Shown: positions 14,700 through 23,726 of the stretch, piece by piece
How the letters are laid out: each line of letters opens with the position of its first letter
Numbering within the stretch: the first letter of the stretch is position 1
Source: a bacterium
GTDB taxonomy: Bacteria > Desulfobacterota > Binatia > UBA12015
Assembly (NCBI GenBank): GCA_030430245.1
Contig: JAUIFY010000005.1
Span: forward strand, 1-56,465
Direction of reading: 5' to 3'
DNA: 56,465 nt
Position numbers and translations under genes: made by a program
Notes under the pieces: model-generated
The model's input: only the letters and a program-made list of their open reading frames with translations
Databases searched by the model: none
Told to the model about the DNA's origin: nothing

Positions 14700-15857
14700 T
14701 CAGGAGATGGCGGCGACCGCGGCGGGCAGATCCTTCGCGACGCGGATGATCGGGATGCCCGTCTGGACGTTCTCCTGCATCTCGACGAAGGACCGAGGAA
14801 GATCCTCGAACGCGTAGATCTCCTTGTGAACGGTCGGCTTGAACACCCGGCCGTAGAGCTCCGTGGCGGCGTTGCAGCCGATCGGGGTCTCGTAGTGGGT
14901 GTGATCGAGCGTGAGCTGCTTCACCGAAGCGCCCGCCGAGTCGTAATCGATCGCCTTCGAGAGCTGCCAGCCCGCACTGACGTTGACCCCTTGCCGGGCC
15001 GCGCAGGCGATGCCCGCCGGGAACACCGGGCCGCGGAGCATGTCGCACACGATGTGCATGCCCACACCCGCCGTCAGGTTCTTCACCTCGGCGTTGAACG
15101 CCTTGATGTCGTCGCGACCAGCGAAGCGGTTGAACGCCTTCTGATCGATCCCGACGATCCCCTGCTCCTCGAGCGCTGCACGTCTTTCGGGGCTCCCTGA
15201 GCAGAAATACGCGTTGTGCCCCTCGTGCTTCGCCAGCATCAGGAAGAGCTCCGAGACGCCGCCGCCGAAGCCGAGCACGTTCAGGGTGGGCTGCTGCTCG
15301 TACGTGACCTTGACGCGGTAGATGCCGAGGCCTCGTCGCCACAGATGATACGCCGTGGGGGCGCGCAGAGGCAGGGCCGCGATCTCCCAGAAGTTGAGAC
15401 CGCAGTCGAGGGGGGCGTGGATCAGCTGCCACTCGCCGACGACCGCCTCCTCGGCGTACCAACCGACCGAGTCGGCCTTGTCGTACGCCCAGATCCGCCT
15501 CGGGAAGCCGAACTGATCCGGCTCGCCATTGCAGTGGGTGAGCGCGATGTCGCCGGGCTTGAACTTGGTCACCTGGTCGCCGACGGCGACGACCTCGCCC
15601 ACGGCCGAGTTGCCGGGGTAGATCTTCCCGCCCCGCGCGTGGGCGATGTTGACCGTGTCCGCGAGCGCCGCGTGGTTGATGTTGTGCTCGCCCGAGACGG
15701 CGAGGATTCGGAGATGGACGTCCGTGGGCCCGACCTCGGGAAGCTCGAGCGTGTCGAGGGCGACGACCCGTGAGATGTCGACCTTGTCGAGATCGTCGTT
15801 CACACGGGCGCGCTCTGCAGCGACGGCATCGGCGGTAATCGCGTAGGCTTTGACCAT
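14700..15857 (-). CDS. MDR-superfamily reductase (crotonyl-CoA reductase-like)
   Basis: 385 residues, medium-chain dehydrogenase/reductase fold. The N-terminal GroES-like domain contains GEHNINHAAL and a proline/glycine-rich PGNSAVGEVVAVGD loop. The nucleotide-binding Rossmann region follows around VLGFGGGVSELF. The pattern resembles the crotonyl-CoA carboxylase/reductase branch (which has GINYNN at the equivalent place) rather than zinc alcohol dehydrogenases; the catalytic-zinc Cys/His set is not evident. Probable NAD(P)H-dependent enoyl-thioester or related reductase, cytoplasmic. The start lies six bases after a TAGGCA -10 element, with no Shine-Dalgarno sequence. The next gene on this strand (TVP38) is upstream, 72 bases away. 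Confidence 0.7.
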   Translation of the reverse strand: MVKAYAITADAVAAERARVNDDLDKVDISRVVALDTLELPEVGPTDVHLRILAVSGEHNINHAALADTVNIAHARGGKIYPGNSAVGEVVAVGDQVTKFKPGDIALTHCNGEPDQFGFPRRIWAYDKADSVGWYAEEAVVGEWQLIHAPLDCGLNFWEIAALPLRAPTAYHLWRRGLGIYRVKVTYEQQPTLNVLGFGGGVSELFLMLAKHEGHNAYFCSGSPERRAALEEQGIVGIDQKAFNRFAGRDDIKAFNAEVKNLTAGVGMHIVCDMLRGPVFPAGIACAARQGVNVSAGWQLSKAIDYDSAGASVKQLTLDHTHYETPIGCNAATELYGRVFKPTVHKEIYAFEDLPRSFVEMQENVQTGIPIIRVAKDLPAAVAAIS

Positions 15858-15863
15858 GTCGGG

Positions 15864-15893
15864 TGCCTACCATCCACGCCGAAGCGGCTTCAA
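15864..15893 (-). promoter_or_regulatory. Leaderless-type promoter of the MDR reductase
   Basis: On the minus strand: TTGAAG (15893-15888), 18-base spacer, TAGGCA (15869-15864), then six bases to the ATG at 15857. No ribosome-binding site. It lies inside the short gap after the TVP38 gene. Confidence 0.45.
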
Positions 15894-15929
15894 CGGGGCC
15901 CTCGTGGGGCGGGGGGGCGCCCCCGCGCG

Positions 15930-16637
15930 TCAGACGCCGGCCTCCCGGATCGCGCGAGTCGCGAGTCGGGCGACGAAGATCGTCACCACGAGGGCGGCGA
16001 TGGCGCCCAGGATCTGGACGAGGGTCTGGGCCTGGTCGGCTCCTCCAGCCGTCGCGGCCCCCGCCGCCGCGGTGCCGAGATAGACGTACGCGAAGGTGCC
16101 CGGGATCATGCCGACGACGGTCGCCACCACGTACCCGGGCGTCCCGATCCCGGTCAGCCCGAATGCGTAGTTGATGTAGGTGAAGGGAAAGACCGGTGCG
16201 AGGCGAACGAGAAAGACGATCTTGGCCCCTTCTTTGGCGATGGCCCGATCGAGGGCTCCGAAGCGGGCGTTCCCCTCCGTCATCTTCTCGACCCGGGATC
16301 GGGCCAACGTCCGCGCCAGGAGAAACGCCAGCGTCGCCCCGACCGAGGCACCGACGAGGACCACCCCGACGCCGATCGTCAATCCGTAGATCGCGCCCGC
16401 ACCGAGCGTGAGAACCGATGCCGGAACGAACAGCACGACGCAGACGGCGTACATCCCCGCGTAGAGCGCCCAGCCGACCGGCCCCAGGTCGCGCACGTAG
16501 TCCTGGAACGAGGCGAGCCAGTCTCCGACCGGCAGCGTACGAAACAGGAGGACCAGCCCGGCGATGGCGACGACGCCGATCAGGAGCGGCTTTGCCCGTG
16601 CCAGGACGCTTTGCGAGCGATTCGACGCTTCTTCCAT
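15930..16637 (-). CDS. TVP38/TMEM64-family membrane protein (DedA superfamily)
   Basis: 235 residues from ATG 16637, supported by GGAAGGA. Five or six hydrophobic segments. The hallmark region is present: a glycine-rich loop (TLGAGAIYGLTIGVGVV), VGASVGATLAFLLAR with the conserved Arg, an amphipathic linker, then FLVRLAPVFPFTYINYAFGLT, matching the R-x3-P-x-P-x3-N-Y-x2-G signature, and a Pro-Gly re-entrant loop. DedA/TVP38 proteins are inner-membrane proteins linked to lipid scrambling or flipping and proton-dependent transport; the exact cargo is unknown. Divergent from the acyltransferase operon, with 58 bases between the start codons. Confidence 0.85.
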   Translation of the reverse strand: MEEASNRSQSVLARAKPLLIGVVAIAGLVLLFRTLPVGDWLASFQDYVRDLGPVGWALYAGMYAVCVVLFVPASVLTLGAGAIYGLTIGVGVVLVGASVGATLAFLLARTLARSRVEKMTEGNARFGALDRAIAKEGAKIVFLVRLAPVFPFTYINYAFGLTGIGTPGYVVATVVGMIPGTFAYVYLGTAAAGAATAGGADQAQTLVQILGAIAALVVTIFVARLATRAIREAGV

Positions 16638-16695
16638 GATTCCTTCCGATTCCCCCCCGCTTACCCTGAATCGAGCATCCAGGGTACAACGAGGC

Positions 16696-17670
16696 ATGCC
16701 CACGAGGGGTACCTTCGTCGAGACGGACGAGAAGTTTCGTCCGCCCGACGCAGATCGGCCGAACGCGGGCCCGGGCGCGGCGGACGAGGCGGCGGAGCCG
16801 CGGGCCTCATCCTGGCGGAAGAGCCTGGTGGACCTCGGCGCTGCCGCGCTCCACGGGCTCGCCCCGGACGTCGTCCTCCGAGCCGAAGCGGACGTCCGCG
16901 CCCGACTCGCGCGCGCGCCCGTGCGTCTGAACGCGTTCGGCTACGATCCGTGGGGCTTTCATCCCGAGCGGGCGGTTCAAGGGCTCGTCGTGACGACCCT
17001 CCTCTACCGCTACTACTTCCGGGTCCACACCCGGGGCATCGAGAACCTCCCTCGCGGGCGGATGCTCCTCATCGCCAACCATGCCGGGCAGATCGCGCTC
17101 GACGCCGCGATGATCGGCACGGCGACGGTACTCGAAGCCGAGCCGCCCCGCATCGTCCGGGGCATGGGAGAGTATTGGCTTCCCCGCCTCCCGTTCCTCA
17201 ACGTCGCGATGGTGCGGGCCGGCAGCGTGGTGGGCACTCCGAAGAACTGCGTCGACCTCTTGGAGAACGACGAGGCGGTCATCGCCTTCCCCGAGGGCGT
17301 CCGGGGGATGAACAAGGCCTTCAGCCAGCGGTACGTGCTGCAGGAGTTCGGCCTCGGATTCCTCCGACTCGCGCTGGAGACCGACACGCCGATCGTCCCG
17401 GTGGCCGTGGTGGGCTCGGAGGAGCAGGCGCCGTCTCTCGGCAATTTCCGGCCGCTGGCGAAGATCCTGGGGATGCCGGCCTTCCCCCTCGTCCTGACGC
17501 CCATCCCCCTGCCCACGCGATACTCGATCGAGTTCGGCGAGCCGATGCTCTTTCACGGCAACCCGCACGACGAAGACCGGATCGTCGAGGCGCAGGTCGA
17601 GCAGGTCAAGCAGCGAATCCGGAAGATGATCTCCAGCGGGCTCGAACGTCGATCGGGTATCTTCTGGTGA
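16696..17670 (+). CDS. Lysophospholipid acyltransferase-like protein (PlsC superfamily)
   Basis: 324 residues. An N-terminal 100-residue variable region precedes the acyltransferase core. Motif I is NHAGQIALD, the His with Asp seven residues on, as in the DGAT-like branch rather than the plain Hx4D of PlsC. Motif III is FPEGVRG, followed by a VPVAVVGSEE strand. Such enzymes transfer acyl groups from CoA or ACP to a lipid hydroxyl at the membrane. The first of four coupled genes: its stop codon overlaps the GTG of the GT-C gene by four bases. The start ATG has no strong Shine-Dalgarno; TACAAC five bases before it could be a -10 element. Confidence 0.8.
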   Translation: MPTRGTFVETDEKFRPPDADRPNAGPGAADEAAEPRASSWRKSLVDLGAAALHGLAPDVVLRAEADVRARLARAPVRLNAFGYDPWGFHPERAVQGLVVTTLLYRYYFRVHTRGIENLPRGRMLLIANHAGQIALDAAMIGTATVLEAEPPRIVRGMGEYWLPRLPFLNVAMVRAGSVVGTPKNCVDLLENDEAVIAFPEGVRGMNKAFSQRYVLQEFGLGFLRLALETDTPIVPVAVVGSEEQAPSLGNFRPLAKILGMPAFPLVLTPIPLPTRYSIEFGEPMLFHGNPHDEDRIVEAQVEQVKQRIRKMISSGLERRSGIFW

Positions 17671-19226
17671 GCGCTCTTCACCGCTCGCTCCTCGCGGCGC
17701 TGATCGTCGCCGCGGCGGTCGCGTATCTGTGGAGCGTCGACCGCGATCTCCCCTTCGCGCCGGAGAGCGACGAGGTCGACTTTCTGACGGTCGTCGGCCC
17801 CATGGTGACCGAGGGGGATCCGAACCCGCATTGGTTCGGTCATCCCGGCTCTCCGTTCATCTACGCGTACGCGGCGGCGCTGTGGGCATGGAGCGAAACG
17901 GGAGAGGCGGGTGCGTGGCTCCGAGGGCGACCGGTCCCCGAGGAGGACGCGGCGTCCTACCAGGAGATGTCGATTCTCATCGGTCGACTCGTTTCGGTGG
18001 GGTTCGCGGTGCTCGCGGTTTGGATGGCCTGCCTCGTGGGCGACCGCGCGTTCGGCCCGCCCGTCGGCCTGATCGGAGCCTGGCTCGCGCTACTCTCGCC
18101 GTTGACCCTCGATCACGTCGACCTGGCCCGCACCGATTCGGCCGGGCTGTTCTTCGGACTGCTCGGCACCTGGGCGTTGCTGCGCCTTTGGCAGGAACCC
18201 TCGCGCGCCGGACACGTCGCCGCCGGACTCGCCATCGGCGTCGCGATCGCGACCCGCTACTTCCTGCTCGCGCTCGTCCCGCTCCTCTTCGTCGTCGACG
18301 TCGTTCTCTGGCGAGCGGCCGACCCCGACGCGCGACGGGAGACGCTGTCGGGGGCGACGCTCGCGGGCGTGTGCGTGCTCGTCGGCTTCGCGGCGTGCGC
18401 GCCCTTCGTCGTGCTCGACCTCGGCGAGGTCCTGGCGAACCTCGCGCACGAAGCCCGAGCCGAGCATCCCGGCGCCGACGGCCTGGGCTACCTCGGAAAC
18501 CTCTCCTTCTACCTGAGGATCGCGTTCCCGCGGTCGGTCCCGGCACCGATTCTCGCGCTGTCCGTCGTCGGCGCTCTCCTGGCGTGTCGCGACCGGCGCC
18601 TGGAGCCGCTTCTCCTTCTCGGCTTCGTCGCGATCTTTCTCGGCGGCATCAGTCTCGCCACTCTTCACTGGGGGCGCTGGCTGATTCAGATCCTTCCACT
18701 CGTCGCACTCTTCGCCGCAGCCGCCCTGGTGCGGGGTGTCCGCGCGCTGTCCGCGCGATGGGCGCTCGGTGAGGCCGCGGCCTCCCTTCTCCTCGTGATC
18801 GCCGTTCTCGGCGTGAGCGCCGGCCCCGCCGCGAGTTTCGTTCGACACGTCCGCCTCCAGGCGGCTCCGAGCACCCGTGACATCGCCCGCGCGTGGATCG
18901 TCGCGCACCTCTCGCCCGACGAGAAGCTCACCGCGGACCTCTACACGGCGCCACTTCAACGCACGCCGTTCGCCGACACCGACTACGTGTTCTCGCTCGC
19001 ACAGGTCGCGGATCGACCGGCCGACCTCGCCCGGCGGGGCTACGACGTCGCCATGGTCTCGAGCGCCGTCTACCGACGATTCTTCGCCGCGCCCGAGCGC
19101 TACCCCCGCGAAACCGCCTTCTACCGGACTCTCTTCCGGAAGCACGAGCGTCTGGCGGAGTTCCGTCCGGGCGAGGGCGGGCGCGGCCCCGTCATCCGGC
19201 TCTATCGACTCACACCCGGGCCCTGA
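17667..19226 (+). CDS. GT-C-type polytopic glycosyltransferase-like protein
   Basis: 519 residues, GTG start overlapping the acyltransferase stop (GTGA). About ten hydrophobic segments follow an N-terminal helix. The first external loop holds PESDEVDFL (residues 32-40), matching the catalytic acidic pair of GT39/PMT-like enzymes. A second loop DLARTDSAG resembles the external aromatic/acidic loop of GT-C proteins. The C-terminal ~130 residues are soluble. It probably uses a polyprenyl-phosphate sugar on the periplasmic face. Coupling to an acyltransferase suggests a glycolipid or lipid-linked glycan product. Confidence 0.7.
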   Translation: MSALHRSLLAALIVAAAVAYLWSVDRDLPFAPESDEVDFLTVVGPMVTEGDPNPHWFGHPGSPFIYAYAAALWAWSETGEAGAWLRGRPVPEEDAASYQEMSILIGRLVSVGFAVLAVWMACLVGDRAFGPPVGLIGAWLALLSPLTLDHVDLARTDSAGLFFGLLGTWALLRLWQEPSRAGHVAAGLAIGVAIATRYFLLALVPLLFVVDVVLWRAADPDARRETLSGATLAGVCVLVGFAACAPFVVLDLGEVLANLAHEARAEHPGADGLGYLGNLSFYLRIAFPRSVPAPILALSVVGALLACRDRRLEPLLLLGFVAIFLGGISLATLHWGRWLIQILPLVALFAAAALVRGVRALSARWALGEAAASLLLVIAVLGVSAGPAASFVRHVRLQAAPSTRDIARAWIVAHLSPDEKLTADLYTAPLQRTPFADTDYVFSLAQVADRPADLARRGYDVAMVSSAVYRRFFAAPERYPRETAFYRTLFRKHERLAEFRPGEGGRGPVIRLYRLTPGP

Positions 19227-19270
19227 TGCACTTGCGGGGACGCCCGGGCGCCTCCATGATCCCGCCTCCC

Positions 19271-20437
19271 ATGTCCGACGAGTTCACGCTGTCCCAGAGG
19301 ACGGACCACCTCCGCCAGGCGAGCGTGCTGCGAACGCTGACCGAGCGAGTGAACGCGTTCCCGGACGGCATCAACCTGGGCCAGGGCGTGTGCGACCTCG
19401 ACCTGCCCGACGAGTTGGCACGGGCGACCATCGCCGCCATCCGCGAGAGCCGCGCGACCTACACCCCGTTCGCGGGAGTCGAGCCGCTTCGTCGGCAGAT
19501 CGCGGCCCGCATGCAGCGACGGTACGACCTCTCCTACGAGCTCGACGAGATCGTCGTCACGATCGGTGCCTCGGCCGCGATCGCCTCGACGCTCCTCACC
19601 CTTCTGAACCCCGGCGAAGGCGTCGTCCTCTTCGAGCCCTTCTACCCGTACCACCGGAGCGCCGCGCTGCTTGCCGGCGCCCACGTGACGACGGTTCCCG
19701 AGCGAACCCTCTCGGGAGGCCTCGACTGGGCGGCACTCGAAGCGGCCATCGCCACGGCCCCGCGACTCCTCGTTCTCAACACCCCGGCGAACCCCGGGGG
19801 ACGGGTCTGGACGCACGGTGAGCTGGAGCGGCTCGCGGCCCTTCTGGACGGGACCGACGTGGTCCTGGTGACCGACGAGATCTACGAAGACCTGGTGTTC
19901 GGCGACGCGACGCACGTCCCCCCGGCGACGCTGCCGGCACTTCGCAGGCGTACCGTCACCATCTCCGGCCTGAGCAAGGCCTACTCGATCACGGGCTGGC
20001 GACTCGGCTGGCTCGCCGCGCCACGACCGCTCGCGGCGGCGATCGGGCCGGTCTTCGACACCCTGTGCGTCTGCGCACCCCGCCCCCTGCAGGAAGGCGC
20101 CGCGGTCGCGCTCGAGACGGTTCCCGAGAGCTACCATCGAGACCTTCGTGACGCGTACGAGCGACGCCGCGATCTCCTCGCACGCGCCCTGGAGGCCGGC
20201 GGGCTTCGTCCGAGGATTCCCGATGGTGCGTACTACATGCTGGCGGACTACCGGGAACGCTACGGCGACGTTCCGACGCGTGAGGCGTGCTTTCGTCTCC
20301 TCGACGAGCTCCACATCGCGGCCATCCCGGGCGAGATCTTCTATGCGAGCGGGGGACCCTCCGTCCTCCGATTCCACTTCGCCGTCGAGGAGCGGGTGCT
20401 GGCCGAGGTCGAGCACCGACTCGGAGGAGCCCGATGA
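19271..20437 (+). CDS. Class I PLP aminotransferase
   Basis: 388 residues from ATG 19271; ATG 19226, which forms TGATG with the previous stop, would add 15 residues and may be the coupled start. Fold type I aminotransferase signatures are complete: NLGQGVCDLDLP at the N-terminus, the TIGASAAI loop, NTPANPGG (N174), TDEIYEDLVF (D202 and Y205), and SGLSKAYSITGWRLGW with Schiff-base Lys236. The C-terminal VLRFHFA provides the carboxylate-binding Arg. The pattern is that of AspC-like/kynurenine/methionine aminotransferases. It is the third gene of the operon; its stop overlaps the lipoprotein ATG. Confidence 0.88.
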   Translation: MSDEFTLSQRTDHLRQASVLRTLTERVNAFPDGINLGQGVCDLDLPDELARATIAAIRESRATYTPFAGVEPLRRQIAARMQRRYDLSYELDEIVVTIGASAAIASTLLTLLNPGEGVVLFEPFYPYHRSAALLAGAHVTTVPERTLSGGLDWAALEAAIATAPRLLVLNTPANPGGRVWTHGELERLAALLDGTDVVLVTDEIYEDLVFGDATHVPPATLPALRRRTVTISGLSKAYSITGWRLGWLAAPRPLAAAIGPVFDTLCVCAPRPLQEGAAVALETVPESYHRDLRDAYERRRDLLARALEAGGLRPRIPDGAYYMLADYRERYGDVPTREACFRLLDELHIAAIPGEIFYASGGPSVLRFHFAVEERVLAEVEHRLGGAR

Positions 20438-21777
20438 CACGAACGAAGCGGCTCCCGGCCCGCGTCGCCGTCGCGCTTCTCGTCCTCGGCGGGCTCGGGG
20501 CGTGCACCGCCACCTCCCCCGCGTCGCGCGCACCGGTCTGGTCCGGACCTGCCGCGGAGATCCCGAAGAGCGAGCGCGGGGGCCACTTCGGCCCATCCCC
20601 CGCCCTCCAGTTCCTGGTCGATCCCTATCCGGCCGCGGAGGGCCCCAGCTGGCTCGGTGCCGACGTCGGCACGTCGATCGCCGTCGACGACGATCGCTAC
20701 CTGTGGATCTTCGGCGACACACTCCTCGGGCGCGTGAAGAGCGCGTGCCCCGGCGACCAGATCTACTGCGATCGCGCGGTCACCCACGGAGACGAAGCGA
20801 TTGGAATGGTTCGCAACACCGTCGGGGTGACCGAACGCGCCGGGGACGGCTCCTTCCGCCGCATCGTGAAGTACTGGCCGACCCGTGAAGGAGATCCCCA
20901 CGATGCATTCGCCTCCGGGGTCGACGGACAGTTCCTCTGGCCGCTCGCCGGGGTGCGTGCGGGTGCACCGGTCCTGATCGCCGCGAACCGTCACACGCCC
21001 GAGAGCGGGCTCGCGCCCGTGGGCAACGTCATCGTCCGCATCGCCAACCCGGACGACGAGCCAGCGGACTGGCGGCTGACGCGGCACGAGCTTCCGCACT
21101 TCCGCTCCTTCGACGGAGCGGAGCCCTCCCTCGTGTGGACCATGGCGATGGCCCTCGTCGGCCGCCACGTCTACGTCTTCGGCGAGCTGGGCTCGGCGTT
21201 CGACGCGAGGACCGTGCTCGCGCGACTCGATCTCGAGGACGTGTCCCGCCCCGAGTGGAGCCCGACGCCGGAGTACCTGATGCGCGACGCGAACGGCGAC
21301 CTGCACTGGAGCCGCGCGTTCGACGTCTCCCGATTGCACGTGCTCCGGGGGCTCCCCGGCACCTCCGAGACGACCGTGTTCCACGACCCCGCGCTCGGTT
21401 GGTACAGCTACCAGCTTCCGCCGCTCGGCTTCGACATCCACCTGTACACCGCTCCGGACCTCGAAGGCCCGTGGCGAGATTCGGGCATCGTCTACCGATT
21501 GCCGCCGCCCTGGAGCACGGAGGAGAATCCGAGCTGCGACGAGGGGGCGTTCACGTGCAAGGAGTACGTGGCCTACGCGGTGAAGGCGCATCCGGAGCTC
21601 GGCCCGCACGGTTCGCGGGTGCTGACCTACAACGTGAACCTCGCGTCCGGCAGCCTGCGCGGAGCCGAGCTCGCCGCGGAGCGCGTCCCCGGCTTCTACG
21701 TTCCGCAGATGGTCGTGGGCCCCAACGGCGCGCCGAGATCACCCGGCCGCGTCCCCGCGCGACGCCCGGACGAGTGA
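20434..21777 (+). CDS. Lipoprotein with predicted beta-propeller (DUF4185/DUF5005-like)
   Basis: 447 residues. Strong ribosome-binding site GGAGGAG and ATGA overlap with the aminotransferase. The N-terminus is a lipoprotein signal ending in GLGAC. Repeated strands such as LWIFGDTLLG, YVFGELGSAF, TTVFHDPALGWY and LYTAPDLEGPWR look like blades of the five-bladed propellers of DUF4185/DUF5005 and glycoside hydrolase clans; Asp residues in the IFGD and DPALG loops could be functional. Surface or periplasmic. Being last in an acyltransferase/GT-C/aminotransferase operon, it may bind or trim the product. Overlaps the convergent antiporter gene by 39 bases. Confidence 0.65.
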   Translation: MTRTKRLPARVAVALLVLGGLGACTATSPASRAPVWSGPAAEIPKSERGGHFGPSPALQFLVDPYPAAEGPSWLGADVGTSIAVDDDRYLWIFGDTLLGRVKSACPGDQIYCDRAVTHGDEAIGMVRNTVGVTERAGDGSFRRIVKYWPTREGDPHDAFASGVDGQFLWPLAGVRAGAPVLIAANRHTPESGLAPVGNVIVRIANPDDEPADWRLTRHELPHFRSFDGAEPSLVWTMAMALVGRHVYVFGELGSAFDARTVLARLDLEDVSRPEWSPTPEYLMRDANGDLHWSRAFDVSRLHVLRGLPGTSETTVFHDPALGWYSYQLPPLGFDIHLYTAPDLEGPWRDSGIVYRLPPPWSTEENPSCDEGAFTCKEYVAYAVKAHPELGPHGSRVLTYNVNLASGSLRGAELAAERVPGFYVPQMVVGPNGAPRSPGRVPARRPDE

Positions 21778-22818
21778 GAAGAGGATCGAGAGCGCGGTGA
21801 GCGGCGCGACCACGAAATACAGAGTGTCGCGGGCGACCTCGGCTCCCGAGTGCCCCGTGGCGGCCAGGACCAGGTCCACGAGATAGACGGCGTAGGCGAG
21901 GAGAAAGAGCGCGCCCTCGCTGCGCTCCATCCGATGTCCCGTCCAGAAGATCGGCAGGCACGCGACGGCCGCCGCGAGACAGAACGGTAGATCGAAGTCG
22001 GTCACCGGGCGGGCGACCTCGAGCCCACCACGCGCAAAGAGCGCGGAGACGCCCAGAATGAGGAGCAGGTTCATGATGTTGCTCCCCACGACGTTGCCCA
22101 CCGCGATGTCGTTCTCCCCCCGGAGCGCGGCCACGACGGCCGTCACGAGCTCGGGCAACGACGTCCCGATCGCGACGACCGTCAGCGATACCACCAGCTC
22201 GCTCACACCGAAGGCCAGAGCCATCCCCGATGCCGCGGCGACGAACCAATCCGCTCCGAGGATGAGGAGCACGAGACCTCCGGCCACGAGGAGGAGGCTC
22301 TTCGGCAACGACGTCGAGCCGTCACCCTCGAACTCGCGCTCGTACTGCGCCTCGACGGCGGCGCTCTCGCGCCGGCTGAACACGACCGCCATCGCGAGGT
22401 ACGCGACGAGAAGGCCGAGCAGAATCGACCCGTCCGTCACCGTGAGGTGACCGTCGACGCCCAGCACCAGAACGAGGGCGGTCGCGGCGATCATGATCGG
22501 CACGTCCCACCACACGAGCCGCTGCGCGACGACGAGCGGCACGATCAGCGCGGAGACTCCGAGCACGACGAGGGTGTTCAGGAGATTGCTGCCCACGACG
22601 TTGCCGACCGACACCTCGGCCTTGCCCTGAACCGCCGCTTGCAGCGAGACGGCGAGCTCCGGGGCCGACGTCCCGAGAGACACGATCGTCACGCCGATCA
22701 GGAGGGGCGTGAGACCCAGGCTACGCGCGAGCTGAACCGCCCCCCGCACGACCAGCTCGCCGCCGATCCCGAGCGCACCGAGCCCGGTGATCGCGAGGCC
22801 GAAGTGCCACCACGTCAC
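21739..22818 (-). CDS. Calcium/cation antiporter (CaCA family, YrbG-like)
   Basis: 359 residues from GTG 22818, where AAGG lies seven bases upstream; a GTG at 22881 would add a charged 21-residue tail. Ten transmembrane segments in two inverted halves. The two alpha repeats are obvious: GTSAPELAVSLQ with VGNVVGSNLLN, and GTSLPELVTAVV with VGNVVGSNIMN, carrying the Glu and Asn/Ser ion ligands. A charged cytoplasmic loop of about 40 residues separates the halves. Bacterial members exchange Na+ or H+ for Ca2+ or other cations across the inner membrane. Confidence 0.9.
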   Translation of the reverse strand: MTWWHFGLAITGLGALGIGGELVVRGAVQLARSLGLTPLLIGVTIVSLGTSAPELAVSLQAAVQGKAEVSVGNVVGSNLLNTLVVLGVSALIVPLVVAQRLVWWDVPIMIAATALVLVLGVDGHLTVTDGSILLGLLVAYLAMAVVFSRRESAAVEAQYEREFEGDGSTSLPKSLLLVAGGLVLLILGADWFVAAASGMALAFGVSELVVSLTVVAIGTSLPELVTAVVAALRGENDIAVGNVVGSNIMNLLLILGVSALFARGGLEVARPVTDFDLPFCLAAAVACLPIFWTGHRMERSEGALFLLAYAVYLVDLVLAATGHSGAEVARDTLYFVVAPLTALSILFSLVRASRGDAAG

Positions 22819-22939
22819 GACCCGGCCTTGTTCCTCTCGCGATTGCTCCGCTTCGGCTTCGCCACGCCCGGTTGCTGCCACGGGGCGGGCTCCGTCGCAA
22901 CGGGCCGCACGCGCCGGGCGAGCCGGCGGAGCGCGCGAA

Positions 22940-23599
22940 TCAATCGCCGAAGAGGAGACGTTCGACGCACGAGAGGCCTCGCGGCGCCCCGGGGGCCACC
23001 TGGGGCAGGATCAACGTCGGCACACCCGCGGCCACCGCGCCGCCGTCGGTCGTCGGGTTGTCCCCCACCATGAGCGACTCGTCGGGCGGCACACCGAGCT
23101 CGCGGCAGGCGGCCTCGAAGAGACCCGCGGCGGGCTTCACCGCCTCGTGCTCGTACGACAGCACCCAGGCGCGAACGAAGCGGTCGAGTCCGCGAGTCGA
23201 GAAGACGGAGCGTATGTCCCACCCCGTGTCGCTCACCACCGCGACTGGAACGTCGCGCGCCGCCAAGCGCTCCAGGCACTCGACCGTGTCGGGGTATGGC
23301 ACCCACTTCTCTGGGTCGGTCTCGCGGTCGTAGAGCGCCCGGCCCATCCCGGGGACGAGGACGTCGGCCATCGAGAAGAGACGCGTCCACTCCCGGCGGT
23401 GCGCCTCGGGCGACAGATCGCGGGCGCGCGCGATCTCCTCCGGGCTCTTGGCCCGCTCGTGGATCCGCCGCCAGATCGCCTCCGCGGCGTCCGGGTCGAT
23501 CGGGCAGTCCATCTCGGCGCCGAGCTCGACGATCGCCCGAGCCTCACCGGCTCGACGGAACAACGTGTCGCCGAAATCGAACAGTGCGGCCCGCAGCAT
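22940..23599 (-). CDS. HAD-superfamily hydrolase (phosphatase)
   Basis: 219 residues. All HAD motifs are present: FDFGDTL (nucleophile region; the second acidic residue sits two further on, with Gly between the hydrophobics), AVVSDTGW (motif II Ser/Thr), EAVKPAAG (motif III Lys) and MVGDNPTTD (motif IV Asp pair). A helical cap (about 15-95) places it in subfamily I, like phosphoglycolate phosphatase or haloacid dehalogenase. GGAGGGGGG precedes the ATG. Soluble, Mg2+ dependent; substrate unknown. Divergent from the radical SAM gene. Confidence 0.88.
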   Translation of the reverse strand: MLRAALFDFGDTLFRRAGEARAIVELGAEMDCPIDPDAAEAIWRRIHERAKSPEEIARARDLSPEAHRREWTRLFSMADVLVPGMGRALYDRETDPEKWVPYPDTVECLERLAARDVPVAVVSDTGWDIRSVFSTRGLDRFVRAWVLSYEHEAVKPAAGLFEAACRELGVPPDESLMVGDNPTTDGGAVAAGVPTLILPQVAPGAPRGLSCVERLLFGD

Positions 23600-23726
23600 C
23601 CCCCCTCCAGCCGACCATCATGGCCGGGTGGCATCGCCACGTCCATCGCCCCGCTGCGCCCCGCTGCGTTTCCCCTGCCGGCGCGCCACATTGCGCCAGC
23701 CGCTGCCGTCTGGCACCCACCTCTGG

